In this document: one piece after another, positions 37,097 to 46,228 of the stretch | How the letters are laid out: each line of letters opens with the position of its first letter | Position numbering within the stretch: position 1 is the stretch's first letter | DNA from: an uncultured Lachnospiraceae bacterium | Lineage (GTDB): Bacteria > Bacillota > Clostridia > Lachnospirales > Lachnospiraceae | Reading direction: 5' to 3' | Assembly (NCBI GenBank): GCA_934320845.1 | Contig: CAKRFU010000017.1 | Location: 1 to 59,412, forward strand | Length of the DNA stretch: 59,412 bases | Notes under the pieces: model-generated | Told to the model about the DNA's origin: nothing | The model's database searches: none | Seen by the model: the letters and a program-made list of their open reading frames with translations, nothing else | Position numbers and translations under genes: made by a program

Positions 37097-37714
37097 ATGG
37101 TAAACGAAAAAGAAATGGTTTTGGATGGATTTAAATTTTCATCAAAAAAAGAATTTGAGCGTGCGATGAAGGAAAAGGAAACTATAGAGTATATTGTAGC
37201 GAATACAAATATGTCTGATATGAAGGCAGTTTTGAAAGTTTATAATAAAGCTATAGATAAGAAGTCTTTTCAGACTGTTATTGGTCTTGAATTTGTCAAT
37301 AACATGAGAAAGAGACTTATTGCATCAGGGACTGTTATGGAGAAAAATCTTGCGTATGTACCGGTGGCATCCAAAAACGCTGTGATACATAAGGCGCCTG
37401 CAATGAGCAAGGATGAGGCAGTACGAAATGCTGAAAAATATAAGAAGGCATATGAGGCGGCAATAACCGGGAAAAAAATAAAAAATATGGCTATTGCATT
37501 TTTGGTTGTATTATTAGCAGCACTTGTCATAATAACAGTAAAATCAAAATATTCGGTATTTACATATTTTACAGATTACAAATCTAATATAGAAAATGAA
37601 ATAATAGATAAGTATGAGAAGTGGGAACAGACACTTGAGGACAGACAGAAGGCTCTTGAAAAGGAAGAAAAAGAATTGCAGGATAAACAAAAAGATGCTG
37701 AAAACAATAAATGA
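37097..37714 (+). CDS. Unrecognised membrane protein with C-terminal coiled coil
   Basis: Protein of 205 residues of unknown family. An N-terminal cytoplasmic helical region (about residues 1-130) contains the Lys/Glu-rich KKEFERAMKEKETIEYIV stretch. A single membrane helix (about 134-152, MAIAFLVVLLAALVIITV) leads to an external segment. The tail, from about residue 165, is a highly charged coiled coil (EKWEQTLEDRQKALEKEEKE). The ATG has GGGGT upstream. It lies 27 nt before the response regulator and may belong to the same transcript. Confidence 0.7.
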   Translation: MVNEKEMVLDGFKFSSKKEFERAMKEKETIEYIVANTNMSDMKAVLKVYNKAIDKKSFQTVIGLEFVNNMRKRLIASGTVMEKNLAYVPVASKNAVIHKAPAMSKDEAVRNAEKYKKAYEAAITGKKIKNMAIAFLVVLLAALVIITVKSKYSVFTYFTDYKSNIENEIIDKYEKWEQTLEDRQKALEKEEKELQDKQKDAENNK

Positions 37715-37741
37715 TTATGATAATAAAAGCGGGGGTCAATT

Positions 37742-38416
37742 ATGGAAAAATTAAAAATATTGGTGGTTGATGACGAAGCGAGAATGCGAAAACTTGTAAA
37801 GGATTTTTTGATTAAGAGCAAATTTGATGTGCTGGAGGCTGGAGACGGTGAAGAAGCAGTTGATCAATTCTATGAAAATAAGGATGTTGCTTTGATTATA
37901 CTTGATATTATGATGCCTAAAATGGATGGCTGGGAGGTAGTAAGAGAGATAAGAAAATACTCTCAGGTTCCTATTATTATGCTGACTGCGAAAAGTGATG
38001 AGAAAGACGAACTGCTTGGATTTGAACTTGGTGTTGACGAATATATTTCAAAGCCGTTCAGCCCAAAAATATTGGTAGCTAGAGTAGAAGCAATACTCAG
38101 GCGTACAAACCAGCTTGATGATGGAGATATTGAAGTCGGAGGAATATATATAAATCAGTCGGCACATGAGGTTAAGATTGATGGCAATCCGATAGATCTT
38201 AGTTTTAAAGAATTTGAGTTGCTTACATATTTTGTTACTAATCAGGGCGTTGCGTTGTCGAGAGAGAGAATTTTAAATAATGTTTGGAATTACGATTACT
38301 TTGGTGATGCAAGAACCATTGATACTCATGTGAAGAAACTTCGCAGCAAACTTGGAAAAAAGGGTGAATATATTAAGACAATATGGGGAATGGGCTACAA
38401 ATTTGAGGTTGGATGA
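37742..38416 (+). CDS. OmpR-family response regulator
   Basis: Response regulator of 224 residues. The receiver has Asp10/Asp11, phosphoacceptor Asp55 in LIILDIMMP and a Lys in YISKPFSPK. The C-terminal winged helix includes FKEFELLTYFVTNQGVALSR and ARTIDTHVKKLRSKLG. It pairs with the histidine kinase whose start lies 1 nt after its stop codon. GGGGGT precedes the ATG. Its target genes are unknown; the neighbouring envelope proteins are candidates. Confidence 0.94.
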   Translation: MEKLKILVVDDEARMRKLVKDFLIKSKFDVLEAGDGEEAVDQFYENKDVALIILDIMMPKMDGWEVVREIRKYSQVPIIMLTAKSDEKDELLGFELGVDEYISKPFSPKILVARVEAILRRTNQLDDGDIEVGGIYINQSAHEVKIDGNPIDLSFKEFELLTYFVTNQGVALSRERILNNVWNYDYFGDARTIDTHVKKLRSKLGKKGEYIKTIWGMGYKFEVG

Positions 38417-38417
38417 C

Positions 38418-39995
38418 ATGAAAGATAACAAAAAAATGTTTGGAATAAAGTCAATTCGTACCAAACTTATATTGATAATGATTGGAATGCTTGGATTTAC
38501 ACTTGCTGCAATCTGGTTTATGAACAGGATATTTCTGCCGGCATATTATCAGCACAGCAAAGTGTCAATGTTAGAGGGATGCTATGAAAATGCAAACTCT
38601 ATAATAAACAGTGACAGTGAGTATAAATCAGGTGAGAGTGCGACATTGTCTGATGATTCTACATTGGATCTCGAAATATTGTCTGAAAATAATACGTCGA
38701 ATGTATATGTTTTCAGATTGAATAATTTTTTTGGAAAAGTGTATTATCAATATGATTATCCCGGTGAGAATGTGATAACACAATTTCAGAGAGAGGATGT
38801 TATTGACAAAACCAAGGATTATGTCGTAGGCATAGAAGATACACAGAGTTTTGCAGTCAAGGATAAAAAACGCCATTTAATGACGCTTGCGGATAACTAC
38901 AGTGTTTGTAAAGTGTTAGATGAGAGAATAGGCTCATATTATATAGAATTGTTTGGAAAGCTTGATTCAGGTGCATTTATTTATGTGAGCACAAATTATC
39001 AAAGCATGACGGAAAATATAGGGATTTTCAATTCATTTTTACTTTATGTCGGTATTGGAGTAATTGTGTTTGGCGTTGTGATAATGGTGTTTATAGGAAA
39101 CAATTTCACAAAACCGATAAGACAGCTTACGGGAATTGCTCAGAAAATGGCAGATTTTGATTTTGAAGTGCGCTATCCGGTAAAGAGTGATGACGAGATA
39201 GGCGCGTTGGGCAGCAGTATAAATACATTGTCGGAAAATCTGGAAGAAAAAATATCAGAATTGAAAGCGGCGAATAATGAGTTAAAGAAGGATATCGAAA
39301 ATAAGATTCAGATAGATGAGATGAGGAAAGAATTCCTTTCAAATGTATCGCATGAATTAAAAACACCTATTGCGCTGATACAGGGATATGCAGAGGGCCT
39401 GCAGGATAATATTAATGATGATGTTGAGAGCAGGGAATTTTACTGTGAAGTAATAATAGATGAAGCAGACAAAATGAACAAGATGGTAAAAAAACTGCTG
39501 ACTCTGAATCAGATTGAATTTGGAAATAATCAGGTTTCCTTTGAACATTTTGATATTGTGCAGGTTTTAAAATCAGTTATAAATTCAGCATTGTTATTAG
39601 CAGAGCAAAAAGAGGCTGTGATAACAATAGAAGATTATGAGCCTTTATATGTCTGGGCTGACGAATACATGATTGAGGAAGTTGTGACAAATTATATAAG
39701 CAATGCAATAAATCATGTTGACGGAGAGAAAAAAATAAACGTGAGTATGGTAAAACATGATGGCGTTGTGAGAGTTAGTGTATTTAATACAGGAAAATGT
39801 ATACCTGAGGATGAGCTTGACAAAATATGGATAAAATTCTATAAAGTTGATAAAGCAAGAACAAGAGAATACGGCGGCAGTGGAATAGGATTATCAATAG
39901 TTAAAGCGATAATGGAGTCTATGAATCAGAAGTTTGGTGTTATAAACCATGATAACGGCGTTGAATTCTGGTTTGAACTTGATACCGAAAATTAG
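38418..39995 (+). CDS. Sensor histidine kinase
   Basis: Membrane histidine kinase (525 aa). Two membrane helices (about residues 14-38 and 210-235) flank an external sensor domain of about 170 residues. A HAMP domain (NFTKPIRQLTGIAQKMADFD) leads to the HisKA domain with phospho-accepting His312 in NVSHELKTPIALIQGYAEGL. The ATPase domain contains the N box (NYISNAINHV), G1 (VFNTGKCI) and G2 (YGGSGIGLSIV). It is coupled to the response regulator just upstream. The signal is unknown. Confidence 0.94.
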   Translation: MKDNKKMFGIKSIRTKLILIMIGMLGFTLAAIWFMNRIFLPAYYQHSKVSMLEGCYENANSIINSDSEYKSGESATLSDDSTLDLEILSENNTSNVYVFRLNNFFGKVYYQYDYPGENVITQFQREDVIDKTKDYVVGIEDTQSFAVKDKKRHLMTLADNYSVCKVLDERIGSYYIELFGKLDSGAFIYVSTNYQSMTENIGIFNSFLLYVGIGVIVFGVVIMVFIGNNFTKPIRQLTGIAQKMADFDFEVRYPVKSDDEIGALGSSINTLSENLEEKISELKAANNELKKDIENKIQIDEMRKEFLSNVSHELKTPIALIQGYAEGLQDNINDDVESREFYCEVIIDEADKMNKMVKKLLTLNQIEFGNNQVSFEHFDIVQVLKSVINSALLLAEQKEAVITIEDYEPLYVWADEYMIEEVVTNYISNAINHVDGEKKINVSMVKHDGVVRVSVFNTGKCIPEDELDKIWIKFYKVDKARTREYGGSGIGLSIVKAIMESMNQKFGVINHDNGVEFWFELDTEN

Positions 39996-40025
39996 GCAAA
40001 TTAGATATTGCAGTTACTTTCTACA

Positions 40026-40055
40026 TTGACGATGTTGCAATGTATGTGATATTAT
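40026..40055 (+). promoter_or_regulatory. Sigma-A promoter for the lipoprotein gene
   Basis: TTGACG (40026-40031), an 18-bp spacer and TATTAT (40050-40055) with an extended -10 TG. It sits after the kinase gene. Confidence 0.65.
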
Positions 40056-40130
40056 ATAAAAAGACAAAAATGGGTTAAATTAGCAAGTATATACCTGTAT
40101 TAAAAGTGTAGTAAAGCACGGAGGGTTAGT

Positions 40131-40844
40131 ATGAGAAAAAGGATTTTCGTTGTGGCAGCGGTCACAGTTATTGGATTGACAGGTTGTGCAAGTGTACCGA
40201 CACTATCTGAAGATCAGAATAATGCTATGGCAGAATATATGGCGGACAGTCTGCTTATGCATGATAAAAATTATTCAAATTCGATAAAATTAAACAGTGA
40301 AGTTGAGATTGAAACACCACAGCCGAGTGTGCAGCCGACAGTGGCACCGTCACCAAAAGTATCAGATACGCCGGCAGAAATTCAGAATAACGGAACAACG
40401 TCTGAGATATCACAGGCAACAGAAACACCGAAACAGACATATGTTTCTTTGAGTGATGTGTTACAGATACCTGGATTTAAAGTTAAGTTTGATGGATTCA
40501 AATTCAATACAAATATAAGTACGAAGGATTCAAATATTTCTTCTAAAGCGGGCAAAAAACTTTTTGTCGTAAAGATGAAATTTAAGAATAATACAAGTTC
40601 AGCCAAAAAGATTGATATGACAAAGAATCATAGCAAGTATGTATTATCTGTAGATGGAAAACAGATGGATTCGCCACTCTTGACTATCGCTGATGAGGAC
40701 ATACACTTTATTAAGAAAAAAATACCGGCTAAAAAGAGCCTGAATGCGATTTTGGTATTTGAAATTCCGTCAAAAACCAAAATGAAGAATGTAGTGCTTG
40801 AAGTCACAAATAAAGATAATGTGGCTCAGCTTAAAATTAAATAA
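40131..40844 (+). CDS. Lipoprotein with a DUF4352-like beta domain
   Basis: Lipoprotein of 237 residues. The signal peptide ends in the lipobox LTGC, placing the lipid-modified Cys at residue 19. A Pro/Thr/Ser-rich spacer (about residues 55-105) follows. The C-terminal domain (about 115-237) has beta strands such as KKLFVVKMKFKNNTSSAKKI and reads like the Ig-like DUF4352 fold common in clostridial lipoproteins. Outer face of the membrane; function unknown. GGAGGG precedes the ATG. Confidence 0.75.
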   Translation: MRKRIFVVAAVTVIGLTGCASVPTLSEDQNNAMAEYMADSLLMHDKNYSNSIKLNSEVEIETPQPSVQPTVAPSPKVSDTPAEIQNNGTTSEISQATETPKQTYVSLSDVLQIPGFKVKFDGFKFNTNISTKDSNISSKAGKKLFVVKMKFKNNTSSAKKIDMTKNHSKYVLSVDGKQMDSPLLTIADEDIHFIKKKIPAKKSLNAILVFEIPSKTKMKNVVLEVTNKDNVAQLKIK

Positions 40845-40898
40845 TCATATACAATATACAAAGTTTGGAAAGACCAGACATACAGTGGAGGTACGGAT

Positions 40899-41813
40899 AT
40901 GGAAACAGGAATCTTATTAGAGAGTGGAACGAATGAATTGGAAATATTGGAATTTCGTGTTGCGAATAACTATTATGGAATAAATGTAGCGAAAATCAGA
41001 GAAATTATTTCATTTCAGACACCTACTCCTATACCGAATGCAGATTCGCGTATAGAGGGAATATTTATGCCGAGGGATGAAATTATTTCTATTATAGATT
41101 TGGCAGAATGTTTACATCTTCCAAAACCAGAGACACCAGCCGGAGATATGTACATAGTGACGAATTTCAATAAATTAAATACTGCATTTCATGTAAATGG
41201 TGTATTAGGAATACATAGAGTATCATGGTCAGATATTGTAAAACCGGATTCAACAATAAATACTGCCGGAGAGGGAATGGCAACAGGAATCGTAAGAATT
41301 GACGGAAAACTCATAATTATACTTGATTTTGAAAAGATTGTTTCAGACATAAATCCTGAGACAGGACTTAAAATATCTGATGTTGAGAGAATGGCACACA
41401 GAACAAGAAATGAAACTCCAATTTTGATAGCGGAAGATTCAGCACTGCTCAGTAAGATGATTGTAAATTGTCTTGAGCAGGCAGGATATACGAATATTAC
41501 CACAACTGCAAATGGACAGGAATGCTGGGATAAACTTCAGGAGTACAATGCAAGCGGAGATTTAGATTCAAAAGTTGCATGCATTATAACAGATATTGAG
41601 ATGCCTCAGATGGATGGACATCGTCTCACAAAACTTGTCAAAGATGATCCTGACATGAATCATTTACCAGTAGTTATATTCTCATCTCTTGTAAATGAGG
41701 AAATGAAAATTAAGGGAAAACAGCTCGGGGCAGATGCACAGCTTTCAAAGCCGGAAATCGGTCAGTTAGTTTCTGAAATTGATAAGCTTGTTGGAAATGT
41801 GCAGGCTGAATAG
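40899..41813 (+). CDS. cheV: Chemotaxis protein CheV
   Basis: CheW-like coupling domain (about residues 10-155, including GINVAKIREIISFQTPTP and IIDLAECLHLP) fused to a receiver domain with phosphoacceptor Asp in TDIEMPQMDGHRL and a Lys in LSKPEIG. CheV couples chemoreceptors to CheA and adjusts adaptation. Length 304 residues is normal. No other chemotaxis or flagellar gene is in the window. GGAGG precedes the ATG. The next gene, a large acidic-repeat membrane protein, begins within 30 nt of its stop. Confidence 0.95.
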   Translation: METGILLESGTNELEILEFRVANNYYGINVAKIREIISFQTPTPIPNADSRIEGIFMPRDEIISIIDLAECLHLPKPETPAGDMYIVTNFNKLNTAFHVNGVLGIHRVSWSDIVKPDSTINTAGEGMATGIVRIDGKLIIILDFEKIVSDINPETGLKISDVERMAHRTRNETPILIAEDSALLSKMIVNCLEQAGYTNITTTANGQECWDKLQEYNASGDLDSKVACIITDIEMPQMDGHRLTKLVKDDPDMNHLPVVIFSSLVNEEMKIKGKQLGADAQLSKPEIGQLVSEIDKLVGNVQAE

Positions 41814-41840
41814 TTTAATGTGAACAAGGAGAAAAGTGGA

Positions 41841-43751
41841 TTGAGAGAAGAAGACAATATTGAAAAGGATGGTTTACAAGAGGATAATCAGAATAATTCA
41901 GATAATGATGTTTACGATGGACTTGATGATTTTGTAGAGTATGATGATCTTGCAAGCCTTGAGGGGTTGCCGCAGTTAGATGAACTTGATGGTATGGATG
42001 ATTTGTCTGCACTTCCGGAAGTTGCTGCATCTATAAAAATGGATGATTCTAAACTTAAGGAATCTGGAAACGATGATATTGACGATACGACAATAGATAT
42101 ACCTCTTCCGAATGTTGGAATAACAGAGGAAGACGGAGTTGCATCGGAACTTTCAGATGGGAAAGATATACAAACTACTTTCCCTCAGTTAGAGCCGGAA
42201 GAATATATTAGCGAAGATACATTGTCTGCCGATGCAGAGAATGATATAAAGTCGGAAGAGAATACATACAGCCAAACAGATGCATCTGAAGAAGTGGAAG
42301 AGCAGTCGGAGGATGTGTTGGCATTTTCGGAAGAGGAACCTAAGGAAGATGTAACGCCGTTACCGGAAGTAGAAGAAGAATCTGGAGAGGATATAATGTC
42401 AATACCGGAAGGTGGAGAAGAATCTGAAGAAGACATAATGTCAATACCGGAAGGCGGAGAAGAATCTGAAGAAGACATAATGTCAATACCGGAAGGCGGA
42501 GAAGAACCTGAAGAAGACATAATGTCAATACCAGAAGGCGGAGAAGAACCTGAAGAAGACATAATGTCAATACCGGAAGGTGGAGAAGAATCTGAAGAGG
42601 ATATAATGTCATTATCTGAAGATGGAACTGATAATGAAGATGCGGATTCGGCAGATATAGATGATATGTTAGGCGGCTTGTTAGATGATTTAGATACAAA
42701 CGGTTCAATTGACAGAGCAGAAGAAAACATAACAGATACATCAGAAGAAACAGAGAGCAAACAGGCGGATGATATTGAGGATTTGTTAGGAATGCTTAGT
42801 GATGATTCAAGTTCAGAAGATATTATGAGCCTTGATAGTGATTCAACTGATGCGGTACCTGACATAAATGATATACCTGACGTGCCGATTGGTGAGCCGG
42901 GGGAGAAAGATATAGCAAATATACTTCCGACAGAGGATAGTGATGACAGCAATGCAGAGCAGCCGGGATTTTTTAAGAAGGTATTTGGAAATGTAGTCAC
43001 AGATGAGATTGCCGAGGCTGAACGACAGGCTAAAGAAGAAGAGGAAGCAAAACTTGAAGAAGCCGAAAAGCTAAAAGAAGAAAAGGCGGCTGAGAAGGCA
43101 CAGAAAAAAGAGGAAAAAGCAAAGTTAAAGGCTGAAAAGGCCGAAGAAAAAGCAGCGAAAAAGGCTAAAAAAGCTGAAGAAAAGGCAGCAAAGAAAGCAG
43201 AAAAACTTGCTAAAAAAGAAGAAGAGGAAGCTGCGGCAGCTCAAGAGGTAGTCGGAAAACTCAATAAGGCAGGAGTTACTATTATTGTTCTTTTGGGAAT
43301 GGTATTACTTTTGGGAACAATTATTTTGACAAACAGTTTTGGTGGCAGTCTGGATAAGAAAAAAGCCAAAAACTATTTTGACATGAATAAATATTCGCAG
43401 GCGTATGAATATGCTATTGGAACAAATATGAAGAAAAAAGATCCTGAACAGTATCAGAAAATAGTAACTGTTATGAAAGTTCAGCATTCGATTGATGCAT
43501 ATCAGGATTATGAAAATGTTAAAAAGTATCCGGAGGCTTTGGATGCACTTCTTATGGGATTAAAAAAATATGATGCCAATAAGAAAACAGCATATAATCT
43601 CGAGATAGAAGATAAGCTCGAAAGTGTATATCAGGATATACTTGATATATTATCAGATGAATTTTATTTATCAAAAGCACAGGCATATGACATACTTAGT
43701 TTAAGTGGAAGTGATTATACAAGAAAGGTTAATGAAGTAGCAAATAAATAA
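41841..43751 (+). CDS. Acidic-repeat membrane protein downstream of cheV
   Basis: Unrecognised protein of about 636 residues. From the N-terminus: an extremely acidic low-complexity region (about 1-380) containing a 14-residue tandem repeat EDIMSIPEGGEESE (five copies plus a part); an Ala/Lys/Glu charged helix (about 390-470); one membrane helix (VTIIVLLGMVLLLGTIILT); and a C-terminal helical domain of about 140 residues with TPR-like flavour. The cytoplasmic part is therefore negatively charged and very large. The start is probably TTG 41841 with AAGGAG at 41826-41831; GTG 41820 has no ribosome site. It probably shares a transcript with cheV, so a chemotaxis or polar-scaffold role is possible. 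Confidence 0.75.
   Translation: MREEDNIEKDGLQEDNQNNSDNDVYDGLDDFVEYDDLASLEGLPQLDELDGMDDLSALPEVAASIKMDDSKLKESGNDDIDDTTIDIPLPNVGITEEDGVASELSDGKDIQTTFPQLEPEEYISEDTLSADAENDIKSEENTYSQTDASEEVEEQSEDVLAFSEEEPKEDVTPLPEVEEESGEDIMSIPEGGEESEEDIMSIPEGGEESEEDIMSIPEGGEEPEEDIMSIPEGGEEPEEDIMSIPEGGEESEEDIMSLSEDGTDNEDADSADIDDMLGGLLDDLDTNGSIDRAEENITDTSEETESKQADDIEDLLGMLSDDSSSEDIMSLDSDSTDAVPDINDIPDVPIGEPGEKDIANILPTEDSDDSNAEQPGFFKKVFGNVVTDEIAEAERQAKEEEEAKLEEAEKLKEEKAAEKAQKKEEKAKLKAEKAEEKAAKKAKKAEEKAAKKAEKLAKKEEEEAAAAQEVVGKLNKAGVTIIVLLGMVLLLGTIILTNSFGGSLDKKKAKNYFDMNKYSQAYEYAIGTNMKKKDPEQYQKIVTVMKVQHSIDAYQDYENVKKYPEALDALLMGLKKYDANKKTAYNLEIEDKLESVYQDILDILSDEFYLSKAQAYDILSLSGSDYTRKVNEVANK
42387..42626 (+). repeat. 42-bp in-frame tandem repeat
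   Basis: Five 42-bp units start at 42387, 42429, 42471, 42513 and 42555, and a partial sixth at 42597. Each encodes the 14-residue acidic repeat. Differences are mainly synonymous, plus one Ser/Pro position. Copy number may vary between strains. Confidence 0.92.
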
Positions 43752-43760
43752 GCGAATAAG

Positions 43761-43797
43761 AAAATCACCGATGGATATATATCTGTCGGTGATTTTT
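43761..43797 (+). terminator. Terminator of the cheV run
   Basis: AAAATCACCGA (43761-43771) pairs with TCGGTGATTTTT (43786-43797). Confidence 0.9.
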
Positions 43798-43800
43798 AGG

Positions 43801-43839
43801 TATTGTCATATCGACAATATGTCCTGTATGTGGTAAACT
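43801..43839 (+). promoter_or_regulatory. hisH promoter with overlapping inverted repeat
   Basis: TCGACA (43811-43816), a 17-bp spacer and TAAACT (43834-43839). The perfect repeat TATTGTC-ATATC-GACAATA (43801-43819) covers the -35 element and could be an operator. Confidence 0.5.
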
Positions 43840-43871
43840 TACAAAAAAGACAACAGAGGTGATATACAACA

Positions 43872-44477
43872 ATGATAGCAATAATAGACTATGATGCAGG
43901 AAATCTTAAGAGTGTTGAGAAGGCTTTGCAATATCTTGGTGAAGAATGTATAGTGACCAGAGATAAAGAGGAATTACTTAAAGCGGATAAAGTTATTTTG
44001 CCGGGAGTCGGTGCTTTCGGTGATGCTATGGAAAAACTTCACAAGTTTGGACTTGTAGATGTTATACATGAAATTGTTAAAGAAAATAAACCATTTTTAG
44101 GCATATGTCTTGGACTTCAGCTTATGTTTGAGAGCAGTGAAGAGGGACCCGGAGTGAAAGGTCTTGGACTTCTTCCGGGAAAGATAGTAAAATTTCCGGA
44201 AAAGGAAGGCTTTAAAATTCCGCATATGGGATGGAATTCTATCGATATAAAAGAAGGAAGCAGGCTTTTTAAAGGAATTTCTAATAATTCATATGTATAC
44301 TTTGTACATTCATATTATCTTCAGGCAGAAAATAAAAATGACGTAGCAGCTACTACTGAATATATAACACATGTTCATGCGTCTGTTGAACATGGCAATA
44401 TATTTGCGTGTCAGTTTCATCCGGAAAAAAGCGGTGATATTGGATTGCAGATATTAAAGAATTTTTGTGAATTATAG
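43872..44477 (+). CDS. hisH: Imidazole glycerol phosphate synthase, glutaminase subunit
   Basis: Class I glutamine amidotransferase (201 aa) that supplies ammonia to HisF for imidazole-ring formation in histidine synthesis. The nucleophile is Cys79 in GICLGLQ; His183 and Glu185 in FHPEKSG complete the triad. DYDAGNLKSVEKAL is the typical N-terminus. GAGGTGAT precedes the ATG by 9 nt. With hisF it forms a pair separated from other his genes. Confidence 0.96.
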   Translation: MIAIIDYDAGNLKSVEKALQYLGEECIVTRDKEELLKADKVILPGVGAFGDAMEKLHKFGLVDVIHEIVKENKPFLGICLGLQLMFESSEEGPGVKGLGLLPGKIVKFPEKEGFKIPHMGWNSIDIKEGSRLFKGISNNSYVYFVHSYYLQAENKNDVAATTEYITHVHASVEHGNIFACQFHPEKSGDIGLQILKNFCEL

Positions 44478-44563
44478 TGTGAAATATTATCGATGCAGTG
44501 TTTTGTGCATTATTTCAGAGAATTGTTCAAATAGAAGCAGAAAAAGAAAGGCTTGGTAGATAC

Positions 44564-45325
44564 ATGTTTACAAAGAGAATAATCCCATGTTTGGATGTGA
44601 ATAACGGAAGAGTAGTAAAAGGTGTAAATTTTGTTGATTTGAAAGATGCAGGAGACCCTGTTACAGTCGGTGCTGCATATGGAAAAGCAGGTGCGGACGA
44701 ATTAGTATTTCTTGACATAACCGCATCTTCCGATGCAAGGGCAACAAAAATAGATATGGTTAGAAGAGTGGCAGAAACAGTATTCATACCATTTACTGTT
44801 GGTGGTGGAATAAGAACAGTGGATGACTTTAAGGTTGTTTTGAGAGAGGGTGCAGACAAGGTTGCCGTAAATTCTGCTGCTATATTGAATCCGGAACTTA
44901 TATCAGAAGCAGCAATGAAATTTGGAAGTCAGTGTGTCGTTGTTGCTATTGATGCTAAGAGAAGAGAAGACAAAAAAGGATGGAACATTTACAAAAACGG
45001 TGGACGAGTTGATATGGGAATAGATGCGGTAGAATGGGCTATGAAAGCATATGAACTCGGAGCCGGCGAAATTTTACTTACAAGTATGGATTGTGACGGA
45101 ACAAAGGATGGGTATGATATAGAGCTGACAAGAACAGTTTCAGACAATGTAAATATACCCGTTATTGCATCGGGTGGTGCAGGCAAACTTGAGCATTTCA
45201 AGGAGGCATTTACAGAGGGAAATGCGGATGCTGTTCTTGCAGCTTCTCTTTTTCACTATAAAGAATTGGAGATAAATGAAGTTAAGCAGTATCTCAGAGA
45301 TGAAGGTATAAGTGTGAGACTTTAG
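44564..45325 (+). CDS. hisF: Imidazole glycerol phosphate synthase, cyclase subunit
   Basis: TIM-barrel cyclase of 253 residues, the standard HisF length. [20 protein letters not shown] holds the first catalytic Asp (residue 11) and [14 protein letters not shown] the second. The phosphate sites are [10 protein letters not shown] and [14 protein letters not shown]. The ATG at 44564 is chosen because the in-frame upstream ATG at 44498 adds 22 residues unlike the family. Confidence 0.97.
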   Translation: MFTKRIIPCLDVNNGRVVKGVNFVDLKDAGDPVTVGAAYGKAGADELVFLDITASSDARATKIDMVRRVAETVFIPFTVGGGIRTVDDFKVVLREGADKVAVNSAAILNPELISEAAMKFGSQCVVVAIDAKRREDKKGWNIYKNGGRVDMGIDAVEWAMKAYELGAGEILLTSMDCDGTKDGYDIELTRTVSDNVNIPVIASGGAGKLEHFKEAFTEGNADAVLAASLFHYKELEINEVKQYLRDEGISVRL

Positions 45326-45338
45326 TGGGAGGATTATT

Positions 45339-46031
45339 ATGGGAATGATTGATAATGACTGGCTTCCGGCTTTGAAGCCGGAGTTTGCCAAACCGTATTA
45401 TAAAGATTTATTTGATTTTGTTAAGGCAGAATACAGCAGGGTCGTTGTTTATCCGCCAGCTGATGATATATTTAATGCATTTCATTTTACACCGCTGTCA
45501 AAAGTTAAAGTGGTTATACTCGGGCAGGATCCTTATCATAATGTAAATCAGGCACATGGACTTAGTTTTTCTGTGCCGCCAAGTCAAAAAGAAATACCGC
45601 CTTCACTTCAGAACATTTATAAGGAACTTCATGACGATTTAGGATGTTATATACCAAATAACGGTTATCTTAAAAAGTGGGCTGATCAGGGAGTTCTTAT
45701 GTTAAATACGGTGCTTACCGTGAGAGCACATCAGGCAAATTCGCATCAGAATAAGGGCTGGGAACATTTTACGGATGCTGTGATAAATGCGGTGAATGAG
45801 CAGGACAGACCTATTGTATATCTGTTGTGGGGCAGACCTGCACAGAGCAAGATACCAATGTTAACCAACCCGAAACATCTTATATTGAAAGCACCACATC
45901 CGAGTCCGCTTTCAGCATACAGAGGATTTTTCGGATGCAGGCATTTCAGTCAGACAAATGATTTCCTTAAAAAGAACGGAATAGAACCTATAGACTGGCA
46001 GATAGAAAATATTGCCGGTACAAATATTTAA
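45339..46031 (+). CDS. ung: Uracil-DNA glycosylase
   Basis: Family 1 uracil-DNA glycosylase (230 aa) removing uracil from DNA. The water-activating motif is GQDPYH at residues 62-67 with Asp64, and the DNA-intercalating region is HPSPLSAYRGFFGC with His187. It starts 13 nt after hisF with GGAGG upstream, so it is probably cotranscribed with hisHF, an unusual pairing of repair with histidine synthesis. Confidence 0.97.
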   Translation: MGMIDNDWLPALKPEFAKPYYKDLFDFVKAEYSRVVVYPPADDIFNAFHFTPLSKVKVVILGQDPYHNVNQAHGLSFSVPPSQKEIPPSLQNIYKELHDDLGCYIPNNGYLKKWADQGVLMLNTVLTVRAHQANSHQNKGWEHFTDAVINAVNEQDRPIVYLLWGRPAQSKIPMLTNPKHLILKAPHPSPLSAYRGFFGCRHFSQTNDFLKKNGIEPIDWQIENIAGTNI

Positions 46032-46058
46032 GAAATACTTACATTTCTTTCAAATATA

Positions 46059-46087
46059 TTGTGTCAAAAATGTGTCTATGTTAAAAT
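46059..46087 (+). promoter_or_regulatory. Candidate promoter for the CotH-domain gene
   Basis: TTGTGT (46059-46064), a 17-bp spacer and TAAAAT (46082-46087), about 140 bp before the start. Confidence 0.45.
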
Positions 46088-46228
46088 ATCATAAGAGATT
46101 AGTACAATGTATCAAAGATTTAATTTACGTTGTATTAGCTTTATAAAAAGTCTTTATATAAGGTGGGATATGTTGATATATGCAATGGATGACACATTAT
46201 CAACATACATTTGAAAGGAGTGTTTTTT

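Noticed and set aside
42185..43000. Minus-strand open frame of 271 aa over the acidic-repeat gene
   Set aside because: It arises from the absence of stops opposite Glu/Asp-rich codons; the repeat makes a Ser-rich artefact.
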